From assembly GCF_025642155.1 (NCBI RefSeq), contig NZ_CP106798.1:62001-126000 (forward strand): a DNA stretch of 64,000 bases, in the 5' to 3' direction. The stretch comes from Streptomyces sp. HUAS 15-9 (lineage in GTDB: Bacteria; Actinomycetota; Actinomycetes; Streptomycetales; Streptomycetaceae). The translations under genes were made by a program, and so were the position numbers. The first letter of the stretch is position 1. Each line of letters begins with the position of its first letter. Shown here one piece after another: positions 26,485 through 34,999 of this stretch. The notes under the pieces are model-generated. The model ran no database searches, had not been told where the DNA came from, and saw nothing but the letters and a program-made list of their open reading frames with translations.

Positions 26485-27248
26485 CGGAGGGCCTCCACGA
26501 GGGGGTGGGGCGCGGTGCGGGTGGCGGCGAGGATCTGCGCCAGGTGCAGCGTCCGCGTACCGGCTTTGAGGCGTGACAGCCCGCCGCCAATGTGCATCAG
26601 GCAGGAGGAGTCGCCCGCCGTGCACACTTCGGCACCGGTGGCGGTGATGTTGCGTACCTTGTCCCTCAGCATCGCCGAGGAGGTCTCGGCGTTCTTGACC
26701 GCGAAGGTCCCGCCGAAACCGCAGCATGCGTCGGCCTCGGGCAGCTCCACCAGGTCGATGCACTCGACGGCGCGCAGCAGCCGCAGGGGCTTCTCGCCGA
26801 CCCGCAGCATCCGCAGCGAGTGGCAGGTGGGGTGGTAGGTGACCCGGTGCGGGAAGTACGCGCCGACATCGGTGACGTCCAGGACGTCGACCAGGAACTC
26901 GGACAGCTCGTAGGTCTTGGCCTTGACGGTGGCGACCCCGGCTTGCAGCGCCGCGTCTCCGTACCGTGCGGCGACGATCTCGTGCTGATGGCGGACCGAG
27001 CCCGCGCACGACCCTGACGGCATCACCACCGCCTCGATGGACGGGTCGCCGAACTGCTCGGCGAAATTCTGCACCAGCGGTGTCGGCTCACGCTGATAGC
27101 CGGTGTTGATGTGCATCTGGCCGCAGCAGGTCTGCTGCGGTGGGAACACCACGTCATGGCCGAGGCGGGCCAGCAGTACCGCGGTGGATTTCACCGCTTC
27201 CGGGAAGAGGGTGTCTCCCAGACAGGTGGCGAAGAGCGCGACGCGCAT
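26481..27248 (-). CDS. lutA: LutA/LldE Fe-S oxidoreductase subunit, lactate utilisation
   Basis: LutA, 255 aa, carries two CCG domains with cysteine motifs FPPQQTCCGQMH and LPEADACCGFGGTFAVK that bind a non-cubane iron-sulfur centre, as in heterodisulfide reductase and GlpC-type proteins. The family start MRVALFATCLGDTLFP is intact. GGAGG lies 4 nt before the ATG. It is the first gene of lutABC and is divergent from the lactate permease, with at least two operator-like palindromes between them. Confidence 0.94.
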   Translation of the reverse strand: MRVALFATCLGDTLFPEAVKSTAVLLARLGHDVVFPPQQTCCGQMHINTGYQREPTPLVQNFAEQFGDPSIEAVVMPSGSCAGSVRHQHEIVAARYGDAALQAGVATVKAKTYELSEFLVDVLDVTDVGAYFPHRVTYHPTCHSLRMLRVGEKPLRLLRAVECIDLVELPEADACCGFGGTFAVKNAETSSAMLRDKVRNITATGAEVCTAGDSSCLMHIGGGLSRLKAGTRTLHLAQILAATRTAPHPLVEALR

Positions 27249-27452
27249 AGGACCTCCCGGTCGTTGTGGTCGGACCATACTCGCTTCGGACCACAGAAGA
27301 AAAGTATGAGCGCAATTTGGTCCGACCTTATTGACATGCGACATCTTCAGTGGGCTACTGATGGCCGTTCGCCAGCCACATGGCGCCGCCACGGCCGAAG
27401 AGGGGCACCCCGGCCGTCCGGGCGGCACGCAGAACTCGATGAGGAGCACTTC
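27249..27452. promoter_or_regulatory. lutABC / permease divergent promoter with FadR/LldR-type operators
   Basis: TGGTCGGACCA at 27267-27277 is a perfect GGTC-n-GACC palindrome close to lutA, and TGGTCCGACCT at 27319-27329 is a second site. A half-site, TTCGGACCA, lies between them. TTGACA at 27332-27337 with GCTACT 17 bp further is a plausible permease promoter, directly next to the second operator. The first motif recurs before the GntR-family gene at 30045-30055, so one regulator probably controls all three units. Confidence 0.75.
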
Positions 27453-29126
27453 GTGGTCACCACACCACCGGCCGCCCTGGCGGCCTATACCCCCGACCCT
27501 GCCGCCGTCGGGGGCAGCCTCACCGTCACCGCGCTGCTGGGCCTGGTCCCCCTCGCGACCTTCTTCCTGTTGCTGATGGCAGCCAAGCGACCGGCACTGC
27601 ACTCCGCGCTCGGCGCCCTGCTCGCCGCACTCCTGGTCGCCGTCCTCGGCTACGGGATGCCGCTGCAACTGGGTGTTCTGTCCGCGGCCCAGGGCCTGAC
27701 CTTCGGCCTCTTCCCGGTGATGCTGATCGTCGTGTCGGCCATCTGGTTCTACGAACTCACCGTGATCAGCAACCGTTTCGAGGATCTGCGCCGCTCCTTC
27801 AGCGCCGTCGGCCGCGGTGATCTCCGCATCCAGGCCATGCTCATCGCGTTCTGCTTCGGCGGACTCCTCGAGGCACTCGCCGGATTCGGCGCCCCCGTCG
27901 CGATCACCGCCGCCATGCTGATGGCACTCGGACTGCCGCGGATCACCTCGGCCGTGACGGTTCTCGTCGCCAACACCGCACCGGTCGCCTTCGGAGCCAT
28001 GGCCATCCCGATCACCACGGCCGGCAACCTCACCGGCATACCGGCCGAAGACCTGGCCGGAGTCATCGGCCGCCAGAGCCCTCTGCTCGCCCTCTTCGTC
28101 CCCCAGTTGCTGCTCTTCATCGTCGACGGACGGCGCGGCGTACGGCAGCTGTGGCCGATCGCATTGGTCACCGGAGGCGTCTTTGCCCTCGCCCAGTTCT
28201 GGTGCTCGGCCCATTTCGCCTACGAGCTCACCGACGTCGTCGCCGCCCTCGCCGGATTCGCCGCCGCCGTGCTGATGCTGCGCTTCTGGAGCCCGCGTAC
28301 GCCGGACGACCAGCGCTCCCAGGTCGCGGACGCACCCCTGACCGGCCGCCGTGTCACCCTCGCCGTCCTGCCGTACCTCCTGGTGATCGCGGTCTTCGCC
28401 CTCGCCAAGCTCGACGTCGGCGGACTCCACATGCCCGACTTGCTCGGCACCTTCGCCCTCCAGCTCGACTGGCCGGGCCTGTACGGCAACCTCCTCGCCG
28501 GCGACGGCTCCCCGGCGGGCAGCGCGGTCTACAAACTGGACGTCCTGGGCAACCCCGGAACCCTGCTCCTGCTCTCCGGCGTCCTGGTGATGCTCGTCTA
28601 CAGCAGGGCCAAGGACGCCGACCGCTTCCCGATGACCATCCGCATGGGGGTGTCCTGCGCCGGGCGCACCGTGAGGAACATGCGGACCGCCATCGCCACG
28701 GTCGCCACCGTGCTGTCCCTGAGCTACGTCATGAACCAGTCGGGACAGACCCTCGCCATCGGAACCTGGCTCGCCGCCACCGGCGGCCTCTTCGCCCTGA
28801 TCTCCCCGGTCCTCGGCTGGCTCGGCACCGCCGTCACCGGCTCGGACACCTCATCCAACGCCCTGTTCGCCACGCTCCAGCAGACCGCCGGAAAGGCCGC
28901 CGGCATCGACCCCACCCTGCTGGTGGCCGCCAACACCACCGGCGGCGTCGTCGGCAAGCTCATCAGTCCACAGAACCTGACCATCGCGGCGACGGCGGTG
29001 GAGCAGCCCGGCACCGAGCGGCTGCTGCTGCGCAAGGTTGCCGGATACAGCGTCGCGATGCTGGCAGTCCTCTGTGTCCTGGTCTATCTGCAGTCGCTTC
29101 CGACGCTGTCCTGGATGCTGCCGTAG
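27453..29126 (+). CDS. lldP: L-lactate permease (LctP/LldP family)
   Basis: The 557-aa membrane protein has a dozen or more hydrophobic segments and the LctP family signatures FCFGGLLEALAGFGAPVAIT and SPVLGWLGTAVTGSDTSSNALFA. It imports lactate, probably with protons, for oxidation by LutABC. The GTG at 27453 is chosen because GAGGAG lies 6 nt upstream and the first membrane segment begins soon after. It is transcribed divergently from lutA. A strong bidirectional hairpin lies at its 3' end. Confidence 0.93.
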   Translation: MVTTPPAALAAYTPDPAAVGGSLTVTALLGLVPLATFFLLLMAAKRPALHSALGALLAALLVAVLGYGMPLQLGVLSAAQGLTFGLFPVMLIVVSAIWFYELTVISNRFEDLRRSFSAVGRGDLRIQAMLIAFCFGGLLEALAGFGAPVAITAAMLMALGLPRITSAVTVLVANTAPVAFGAMAIPITTAGNLTGIPAEDLAGVIGRQSPLLALFVPQLLLFIVDGRRGVRQLWPIALVTGGVFALAQFWCSAHFAYELTDVVAALAGFAAAVLMLRFWSPRTPDDQRSQVADAPLTGRRVTLAVLPYLLVIAVFALAKLDVGGLHMPDLLGTFALQLDWPGLYGNLLAGDGSPAGSAVYKLDVLGNPGTLLLLSGVLVMLVYSRAKDADRFPMTIRMGVSCAGRTVRNMRTAIATVATVLSLSYVMNQSGQTLAIGTWLAATGGLFALISPVLGWLGTAVTGSDTSSNALFATLQQTAGKAAGIDPTLLVAANTTGGVVGKLISPQNLTIAATAVEQPGTERLLLRKVAGYSVAMLAVLCVLVYLQSLPTLSWMLP

Positions 29127-29161
29127 CAGTACCGGCAGGCGAAGCAGGGACGAGCAAAAGA

Positions 29162-29202
29162 GAGGAGGGGCAGGCCCCGCCCACGCGGGGTCGCCCCTCC
29201 TC
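29162..29202. terminator. Bidirectional terminator between permease and gntR genes
   Basis: GAGGAGGGGC at 29162-29171 pairs with GCCCCTCCTC at 29193-29202, with an inner CCCCG/CGGGG stem. The two convergent genes end on either side, so it likely serves both. Confidence 0.8.
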
Positions 29203-29210
29203 CGCCCTTC

Positions 29211-29984
29211 TCAGTCCTCGTCCTGGAGGGCCTCGTCCGCCCGGTCCGCCCCCTCCGCCCGGGCCTTCTCGTCGACGAGCGTGCCGTGGAAACCGCGGAT
29301 GTGTTTCTCGACCAGATCGGCGGCCTCCAGGCCCTTGCCCGCCCGCACCAGGCGCAGCAGCCCGGCGTGCTCGCGGTTCAGCGCATCCGCCGTGGCCGGC
29401 CAGTCCTCGGTGCTCTCCAGTGCCTGCAGAATCAACGGACGCACCGACTCGCGCACGGCCGAGGTGAGAGTAGAGGTGAGCTGGTTGCCGGAGGTGCGGG
29501 CGATGGCGACATGGAACTTGGTGTCCAGGTCGTTGAAGACGGTGATTCCCACACCCGGCTCCTGCATGCGTTCGAGAAGCGCTTCCACCTCGCTGAGGTC
29601 CTCTGCCGAAGCACGCTCAGCCGCCGCCTCGAAGCTGGAACGCTCCAGCACCACCCGGGCCTCCAGCACGTCCTGCAGGCTGTAGCTGCCCAGGGCAAAG
29701 TGCAGGCGCAGCAGCTGGCCCAGTGCATCATCCGGGTTCCGTACGATCCGCGCCCCGGAGTCCGGTCCACGGCCCGTCTGGGCGACCAGCACCCCGACCG
29801 TCTCCAGCACCCGCAGCGCCTCACGCAGCGCGGACCGGCTCACCCCGAGCACCGGCGCCAGCTCACGCTCGGGCGGCAAACGGTCCCCGGCTTTGAGCTC
29901 GCCCGCGAGGACCCGCTCCTCGATGCGTTCAAGCACGAGCTCATGTGTGCGCGACTGACGCACAGGCCGCCACTCGGCAGGCAT
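29211..29984 (-). CDS. FadR-type GntR regulator, probable lactate regulator
   Basis: The 257-aa protein has an N-terminal GntR winged helix (LKAGDRLPPERELAPVLGVSRSALREALRVLE) and a C-terminal FCD ligand domain with metal-binding histidines plausible in DTKFHVAIA and HIRGFHGTL. Its own upstream region carries TGGTCGGACCA, identical to the lutA operator, so it is probably an autoregulated lactate-responsive repressor like LldR. The ATG at 29984 follows GGGGAG and leaves the HTH complete. Confidence 0.88.
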   Translation of the reverse strand: MPAEWRPVRQSRTHELVLERIEERVLAGELKAGDRLPPERELAPVLGVSRSALREALRVLETVGVLVAQTGRGPDSGARIVRNPDDALGQLLRLHFALGSYSLQDVLEARVVLERSSFEAAAERASAEDLSEVEALLERMQEPGVGITVFNDLDTKFHVAIARTSGNQLTSTLTSAVRESVRPLILQALESTEDWPATADALNREHAGLLRLVRAGKGLEAADLVEKHIRGFHGTLVDEKARAEGADRADEALQDED

Positions 29985-30044
29985 CCACCACTCCCCGGCT
30001 CGGCTGTAAAGCCCCAACGTCACAACTATGTCACACATACAGTG

Positions 30045-30055
30045 TGGTCGGACCA
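30045..30055. promoter_or_regulatory. FadR/LldR-type operator upstream of the gntR gene
   Basis: TGGTCGGACCA, 61 bp before the gntR ATG. The identity with the lutA site extends to GTGGTCGGACCATACT. It suggests autoregulation. Confidence 0.75.
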
Positions 30056-30089
30056 TACTTCGACGCCTGGAGACCGAAACGGCAGCCCC

Positions 30090-30545
30090 GCCGGCCTTGC
30101 CCGTGCCCAGCTCCACGCCTGGGCGCTGCTGCCCACCCTCACCCAATGGGACCGCGACCGGGAGGCGGCCGCCCACGACGTGGCTCTGACCGAACACGAA
30201 GCCGACCCCATCGGACAGGCCCCGGGCCGTTTCGGCTTCGACGAACCCGAACTCACCCTGCACCAGGCCGAAGCGCACCTCCCACTGGGCCGCACTGAAC
30301 AGGCCCGCACCCGCGCCGAGGACTCCGCAGCCGCCTGCACCCCCGGCACACCCGGCGGGGCCGCCGCCACCCTCGTCCTCGCCCAGGCCGCGGCCTCCGA
30401 CCAACCGTCCGACGATGCCCAACGCGCCCTCGACGTCCTCAGCCTGGTGCCGCCGAGCCGGCTGCGCACCACCGCCCACACCCGACTTGGACGTCTGGAC
30501 GGTCCGCTCGCCGCCCGCGCCGCCCAAGCGGAAACCCCAAAACCG
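30090..30545 (+). pseudogene. C-terminal fragment of a TPR-containing XRE-type regulator
   Basis: The plus strand encodes FGFDEPELTLHQAEAHLPLG, SAAACTPGTPGGAAATLVLAQ and ALDVLSLVPPSRLRTTAHTR, which match the TPR-like C-terminus of a common class of Streptomyces HTH regulators. No HTH or earlier helices precede it, and it ends in the repeat at 30543. It is a truncated remnant. Confidence 0.55.
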
Positions 30546-30657
30546 CTCTGCCAGACGATCTGCACGGCAGTCTGCCGTCCCGGGCCAGAGCGAGCATCCC
30601 CGAACGACGTCACACCAGGCTCCTGACCTACCTTCAAGATGGCGGCAGCTCAGTGTT
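30543..30657 (+). repeat. 115-bp imperfect direct repeat, copy A
   Basis: About 80% identical to 33381-33495 in the same orientation. Shared blocks include CTGCCAGACGATCTGC, GTCACACCAGG and CTTCAAGA with GGCGGCAG. It contains the palindrome CGGCAGTCTGCCG and covers the last codons of the MerR gene (NTELPPS). The two copies bracket the MerR-ABC cassette. Confidence 0.75.
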
Positions 30658-31425
30658 GAGCCTGTCGGTAGGCACTCGCTCGATGCGGGTCCAGCCCCTC
30701 CAGCCCCGCTCCTCCAGGATCGCCAAAAGTCGCTGGGCGCCCGGAGAGGACTCGATCACGGTTGAGTCCAGCAGGTCGACGAACTGGTCGTCGAAGCCGT
30801 CGGCACCCACCTCGCCGGCCTCCATAGCGCGAATCATCAGCCGCTCCAGGAGGTCGGCGATCTCGACTACACGCGGATCGTCGACCGGCCAGTCGAGTGC
30901 CCCGCTGAGAAGGCTGTAGAGCTTCACCATGTCGGGGTCGTTCAACTCCTCGTGCTTCTTGGCGATCACGGCGTCGATCAGGTGCGGCACCTGGGCTGCG
31001 ATCATGATCCAGGCGTCCCGCTCCATCTCGATGTATCGTTCCTCGACGCCGAGACCGCGAAGCCGGTCGAGGTAGTGCACGACGCTCTGCGGGAGCGCCA
31101 GGTGCTCTCCGGCGGCGAGCAGGGCGAGCCGTCTGCGGGTGCCCTGCAACCGCCGGATCTGGGCTCGCAGGTCCTTGTCGATCTCCTGGACGCCATCGGC
31201 GAACTCCCCCGGGCCGGCGTCGAGGAGTCCCTGCACCCGGGCCAGCGGCACGCCGGCATCCGCCAGGGTGTGAATCCGGATCAGTCGCACGACCGCGGCA
31301 GCATCGTAGGTCCGGTAACCGGATCGGTCGCGTTCGGGCTCCGGCAGCAGCCCTATCTGGTGGTAGTGGCGTACCGCCCGCACCGTCACCCCGGCGTACG
31401 CCGCGAGCTGGCTGATGGTGAGCAT
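30634..31425 (-). CDS. MerR family transcriptional regulator
   Basis: The 263-aa protein has an N-terminal MerR helix-turn-helix: MLTISQLAAYAGVTVRAVRHYHQIGLLPEPERDRSGYRTY. A coiled region (about 75-105) and a long helical effector domain follow. No cysteine metal site is evident, so a drug or small organic ligand is more likely. It is the third gene after an ABC ATPase and permease, 15 bp from the permease stop, and probably activates the cassette through the TTGAC-n5-GTCAA dyad at 33067. Its 3' end lies in a repeated sequence. Confidence 0.88.
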   Translation of the reverse strand: MLTISQLAAYAGVTVRAVRHYHQIGLLPEPERDRSGYRTYDAAAVVRLIRIHTLADAGVPLARVQGLLDAGPGEFADGVQEIDKDLRAQIRRLQGTRRRLALLAAGEHLALPQSVVHYLDRLRGLGVEERYIEMERDAWIMIAAQVPHLIDAVIAKKHEELNDPDMVKLYSLLSGALDWPVDDPRVVEIADLLERLMIRAMEAGEVGADGFDDQFVDLLDSTVIESSPGAQRLLAILEERGWRGWTRIERVPTDRLNTELPPS

Positions 31426-31440
31426 GGGTATCAGACTGCC

Positions 31441-32202
31441 TCAGGCGATCTTCCTGCGATAGGCGGCCATCGCGAAGACGTACGCCACGACGAGGATGCC
31501 GACGCACCAGGCGAGGGCGGTCCAGATGTCGTCGCCGACCGGCCGCTGGGCGAACAGGTCGCGGAGCGTGTTGACGATGGACGTCACGGGCTGGTTCTCG
31601 GCGAACCAGCGCACCGGGCCGGGCATGGTCTCCGTGGGCACGAACGCCGAGCTGATGAACGGCAGGAAGATGAGCGGGTAGGCGAACGCGCCCACGCCCT
31701 CGACCGAGGCTGCGGAGAGCCCGGGGATCACGGCGATCCAGGTCAGCGCCAGGGTGAACAGGAGCAGGATGCCGACGATCGCGAGCCATGCCGGCACTCC
31801 TGCCCCTGTGCGGAAGCCCATGAGCAGCGCGACACCCACGACGATCACGAGCGAGATCAGGTTGGCGACCAGAGAGGTGAAGACGTGTGCCCACAGCACG
31901 CCCGACCGTGCGATCGGCATGGACTGGAACCGCTCGAGGATCCCGCTCTTCATGTCGGTGAAGAGTCGGTAGGCGGTGTAGGAGGTGCCCGACGCGATGG
32001 TGATGAGCAGGATGCCGGGCAGCATGTAGTTCACGTACGAAACCGACCCTGTGTCGATCGCGCCGCCGAACACGTAGACGAACATCAGCATCATGGCGAC
32101 CGGCGTGATGACGGTCGTGATGATGGTGTCCATGCTGCGTGTGACATGGCGCAGGGTCCGTCCCGTGAGCACGGCAGTGTCGCCGAAGAAGTACGTGGTC
32201 AT
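31441..32202 (-). CDS. ABC-2 type exporter permease (DrrB-like)
   Basis: The 253-aa protein has six predicted membrane segments and the ABC-2 permease layout (RTLRHVTRSMDTIITTVITPVAMMLMFVYVFGG, FISSAFVPTETMPGPVRWFAENQPVT). Such proteins export drugs or lipids with an ATPase like the one encoded 9 bp upstream. It belongs to the same minus-strand operon as the MerR gene. Confidence 0.9.
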   Translation of the reverse strand: MTTYFFGDTAVLTGRTLRHVTRSMDTIITTVITPVAMMLMFVYVFGGAIDTGSVSYVNYMLPGILLITIASGTSYTAYRLFTDMKSGILERFQSMPIARSGVLWAHVFTSLVANLISLVIVVGVALLMGFRTGAGVPAWLAIVGILLLFTLALTWIAVIPGLSAASVEGVGAFAYPLIFLPFISSAFVPTETMPGPVRWFAENQPVTSIVNTLRDLFAQRPVGDDIWTALAWCVGILVVAYVFAMAAYRRKIA

Positions 32203-32211
32203 CCTCGTTCC

Positions 32212-33003
32212 CTACTTGTTCGTGCCGGTGGCGTCGCTGCCGATGATCGCGAGGAAGATCTCCTCCAGGGTCGGCTGCTTCTCGACGTACTCGACCGTGG
32301 CCGGCGGGAGGAGTTGCTTGAGCTCGGAGAGGGTGCCGTTCGCGATGATCCGCCCCTTGTGGAGGATCGCGATCCGGTCGGCGAGCTGTTCGGCCTCGTC
32401 GAGGTACTGGGTGGTGAGCAGCACCGTCGTGCCGTACCCGGCGAGCTCCTTCACGGCCTGCCACACCTCGATGCGTCCCTCGGGGTCGAGACCGGTCGTC
32501 GGCTCGTCCAGGAAGATCACTGGCGGATTCCCGATGAGGCTCATCGCGATGTCCAGCCGACGGCGCATCCCGCCCGAATACGTGGACACCTTCCGCGCGC
32601 CCGCGTCGGTCAGAGAGAAACGTCCCAGCAAATCATCCGCGATCGCGCCCGGGTTCTCGAGGTGGCGCAGCTTGGCGACGAGTACGAGGTTCTCCCGACC
32701 GCTGAGGATCTCGTCGACTGCCGTGAACTGCCCGGTGAGGCTGAAGGACTCCCGCACGTCCGCCGGTTGCGTAGCGACGTCGAAGCCATTGACGCCGGCC
32801 GTTCCCGCGTCGGCCTTCAGAAGCGTGGCGAGGATCCTCACGGTCGTCGTCTTGCCCGACCCGTTTGAGCCGAGCAGGGCGAAGATGGTGCCCCGCGCCA
32901 CGTCGAAGTCCACGCCGCGCAGCACCTCGAGCTTCCCGTACGCCTTCTCGAGACCCTGCACGCGAATCGCCGGACCGGCATTCGATAGGGCCACCATGGT
33001 CAT
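32212..33003 (-). CDS. ABC transporter ATP-binding protein (DrrA-like)
   Basis: The 263-aa ATPase has Walker A LLGSNGSGKTTTVRIL, signature STYSGGMRRRLDIA, Walker B PPVIFLDEPTTGLDP and the H-loop-like LLTTQYLDEAEQLADR (glutamine in place of histidine, as in DrrA). AAGGAGG lies 3 nt before the ATG at 33003, which rules out the longer upstream frame. With the permease it forms a two-component exporter, probably for drug self-protection. Confidence 0.92.
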   Translation of the reverse strand: MTMVALSNAGPAIRVQGLEKAYGKLEVLRGVDFDVARGTIFALLGSNGSGKTTTVRILATLLKADAGTAGVNGFDVATQPADVRESFSLTGQFTAVDEILSGRENLVLVAKLRHLENPGAIADDLLGRFSLTDAGARKVSTYSGGMRRRLDIAMSLIGNPPVIFLDEPTTGLDPEGRIEVWQAVKELAGYGTTVLLTTQYLDEAEQLADRIAILHKGRIIANGTLSELKQLLPPATVEYVEKQPTLEEIFLAIIGSDATGTNK

Positions 33004-33066
33004 CTGCCTCCTTTGCGGAGCTGTTCCAGCCGACTGCGAGGAAGCTCCTGTCAGAAGGGTGGAGGG

Positions 33067-33081
33067 TTGACCCAGCGTCAA
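33067..33081. promoter_or_regulatory. MerR-type dyad upstream of the ABC exporter operon
   Basis: TTGAC-CCAGC-GTCAA is a perfect inverted repeat 64 bp before the ATPase start. On the minus strand the neighbourhood reads TTGACCTTGACGCTGGGTCA, typical of MerR operators overlapping a -35 box. Confidence 0.6.
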
Positions 33082-33380
33082 GGTCAAGTCGGCCCCCGTC
33101 ACCGCATTCAGATCGCCGGCGCTGATGCGGGTCGGGCCGTGATTCGTTCCCATCGAGCGATGACTGGACGTAGGGTCTCCTGCATCGATCAGCTCCGCGA
33201 TCAGTGCGAACGTCCCTTCGGGCGAGGGGCGGCTGCGTCGGATCACGAGGTCGGTCACCTGATGGCTCAGCGCGATCGTGCCACGCCGAGCTCGCACTTG
33301 GTCCAGCGCATTTCAGAGTCCGGGTCAGTCATGGGCCGGATCGTAGAGCGCGGCCCCGGCGACGAGCGGAATCCCCCGCA

Positions 33381-33495
33381 CCGCACTGCCAGACGATCTG
33401 CTCGGCAGACTGCCGCCTCGACCAGCACGGGCACCCCCAAACAGCGTCACACCAGGTCCCCGACCTGCCACTTCAAGACGGCGGCAGTTCAGCGT
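33381..33495 (+). repeat. 115-bp imperfect direct repeat, copy B
   Basis: Second copy of 30543-30657. On the minus strand it still encodes NAELPPS and a stop, the same ending as the MerR gene, without the rest of that gene. It therefore looks like the 3' end of a former MerR paralogue with its downstream region. Confidence 0.7.
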
Positions 33496-33568
33496 TCTGT
33501 GGGCAGTGTTCGACTTTCCGAACGGGCGACTGGCGGTATCGACGCTGACCTGGGGCAACACGTCACGT

Positions 33569-33790
33569 AAGCATCCGGGACGTCGCTGACGCCGCGGTCG
33601 GCGGACGCCCCGTGGTGATACGGCTGACCGTGCGGCGGTTCCGGTGCCCGGAGCCGTCGTGCGCAGGGCGGACCTTTCGCCGAGCAGGTCGGGGGGCTGA
33701 CCTTCCACGGGCGGCACCGACGGCATCGCAACGCGGTACGACAAGACCACCGAGTCCTACCGGGCAGCCGTCACCCTGGCATCGCTCCTG
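33569..33790 (+). pseudogene. ISL3-type transposase N-terminal remnant
   Basis: The plus strand encodes VGGRPVVIRLTVRRFRCPEP then SCAGRTF, the zinc-finger region of ISL3 family transposases. The frame shifts immediately after this (expected AEQVGGLTF appears one frame over). Nothing else of the gene remains. Confidence 0.65.
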
Positions 33791-33855
33791 ATGTGGGCGT
33801 GACATTCGACGACACCGCCTAGCGGGAATCGGACCTGGGAGTAGGGCTCCGTGGC

Positions 33856-34890
33856 TCACTCACCGAGCAGCCGCCACGCCGTGAGTGCGAGCCGCGCGCG
33901 GGTCAGTCCCGTGGGGTCGCTGAGGTCGATACCGAGGGTCCGGCCGAGTTGTTCGATGCGGCGGGCGACGCTGCTGTGGTGCCGGTGGAGGAGATCGGCG
34001 GCGCGGCGCAGGGAGCCGGTTGCGCAGTAGGTGTCCAGCGTCTCCAGGTCCTCCGGGCTCGCGGCGAGGCGGCCCACGGCGGCCACGTCCGGGTTGGCGC
34101 GCGCGGTGTCGGGGGGCAGCTCGGCGAGGAGGGCCAGCGCACCGAGGTCGGCGTACCGGACAACGGGCTCGCGCGGGGTGGTGAAACGCAGGGCGGTGCG
34201 GGCCTGCCGCCAGGAGCAGTCGGGGCTCCCGGCCGCACCGACGCCCGCGCGCACCTCGGCCGGGAAGCGGGCCGCGTCCAGGGTCATGGCCAGGAGCACG
34301 CCCACGTCGGCGAGCGGCGCCGCCTTCACCGGGTGGCCCGGGCAGACGAGCGCGCCGACCCGGTCGAGCGGGACCGGTGACCGTACGGCGGCGACGCGGA
34401 CCGGCAGCTCGGCGGCGAACCCGAGGAGCCGCAGCGCCCGGGCCCGGGCGGCCTCGTCGGTGTCGGGGCTGATGACCAGTTCGACAAGGGCGGGGTCGGC
34501 CATGGTGGTGCGGGAGGGGTCGTACCGTTCGACGGCCGCGGCGGCAGCGATGGCCAGCCGGTCGAGGAGGACCTCGTCGAGGGGGTTGGGCGGGCCGGGG
34601 CGTTCCAGCCAGGCCGTGCCTATCTCCTCGTCGTCGAGGGTGATGGGCGCGCTGCTGGACGGGGGCGACGGCGGGCCGGAGGGCTCCCGGCCGTCGGGTC
34701 CCATACGGATCGCCCGCCCCGAGCCGTGCAGCCGCAGTCCGGCGATGCACTCGGCCAGCCCCGAGGAGGCCCTGGCGAGGGCCGGCAGGTCGACCCTCCG
34801 ACGCATCATGGTGTCGTAGAACGCGACGACGCGGATCGCGCCGCCGACGTACGGATCCAGTCCCGACAGTCGTACGGCAAGTGCCTCCAT
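33856..34890 (-). CDS. PucR/CdaR-type helix-turn-helix regulator
   Basis: The 344-aa protein ends with a PucR-type helix-turn-helix: LETLDTYCATGSLRRAADLLHRHHSSVARRIEQLGRTLGIDL. The N-terminal two-thirds lack a recognisable sensor but contain an Ala/Pro-rich region near residue 75. It is divergent from an esterase gene whose start lies about 110 bp away, so it may control that gene. The start is the ATG at 34890. Confidence 0.8.
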   Translation of the reverse strand: MEALAVRLSGLDPYVGGAIRVVAFYDTMMRRRVDLPALARASSGLAECIAGLRLHGSGRAIRMGPDGREPSGPPSPPSSSAPITLDDEEIGTAWLERPGPPNPLDEVLLDRLAIAAAAAVERYDPSRTTMADPALVELVISPDTDEAARARALRLLGFAAELPVRVAAVRSPVPLDRVGALVCPGHPVKAAPLADVGVLLAMTLDAARFPAEVRAGVGAAGSPDCSWRQARTALRFTTPREPVVRYADLGALALLAELPPDTARANPDVAAVGRLAASPEDLETLDTYCATGSLRRAADLLHRHHSSVARRIEQLGRTLGIDLSDPTGLTRARLALTAWRLLGE

Positions 34891-34999
34891 GCCGGACAAG
34901 GATAGGCGGGCGGGTGCGCGCCGGGCGGCGCGCAATCGGGGCGGGATGCGCGACGGATGGCGGATGATCCGCCGACGGGCGGCCGTCAGGATGGCCGTC

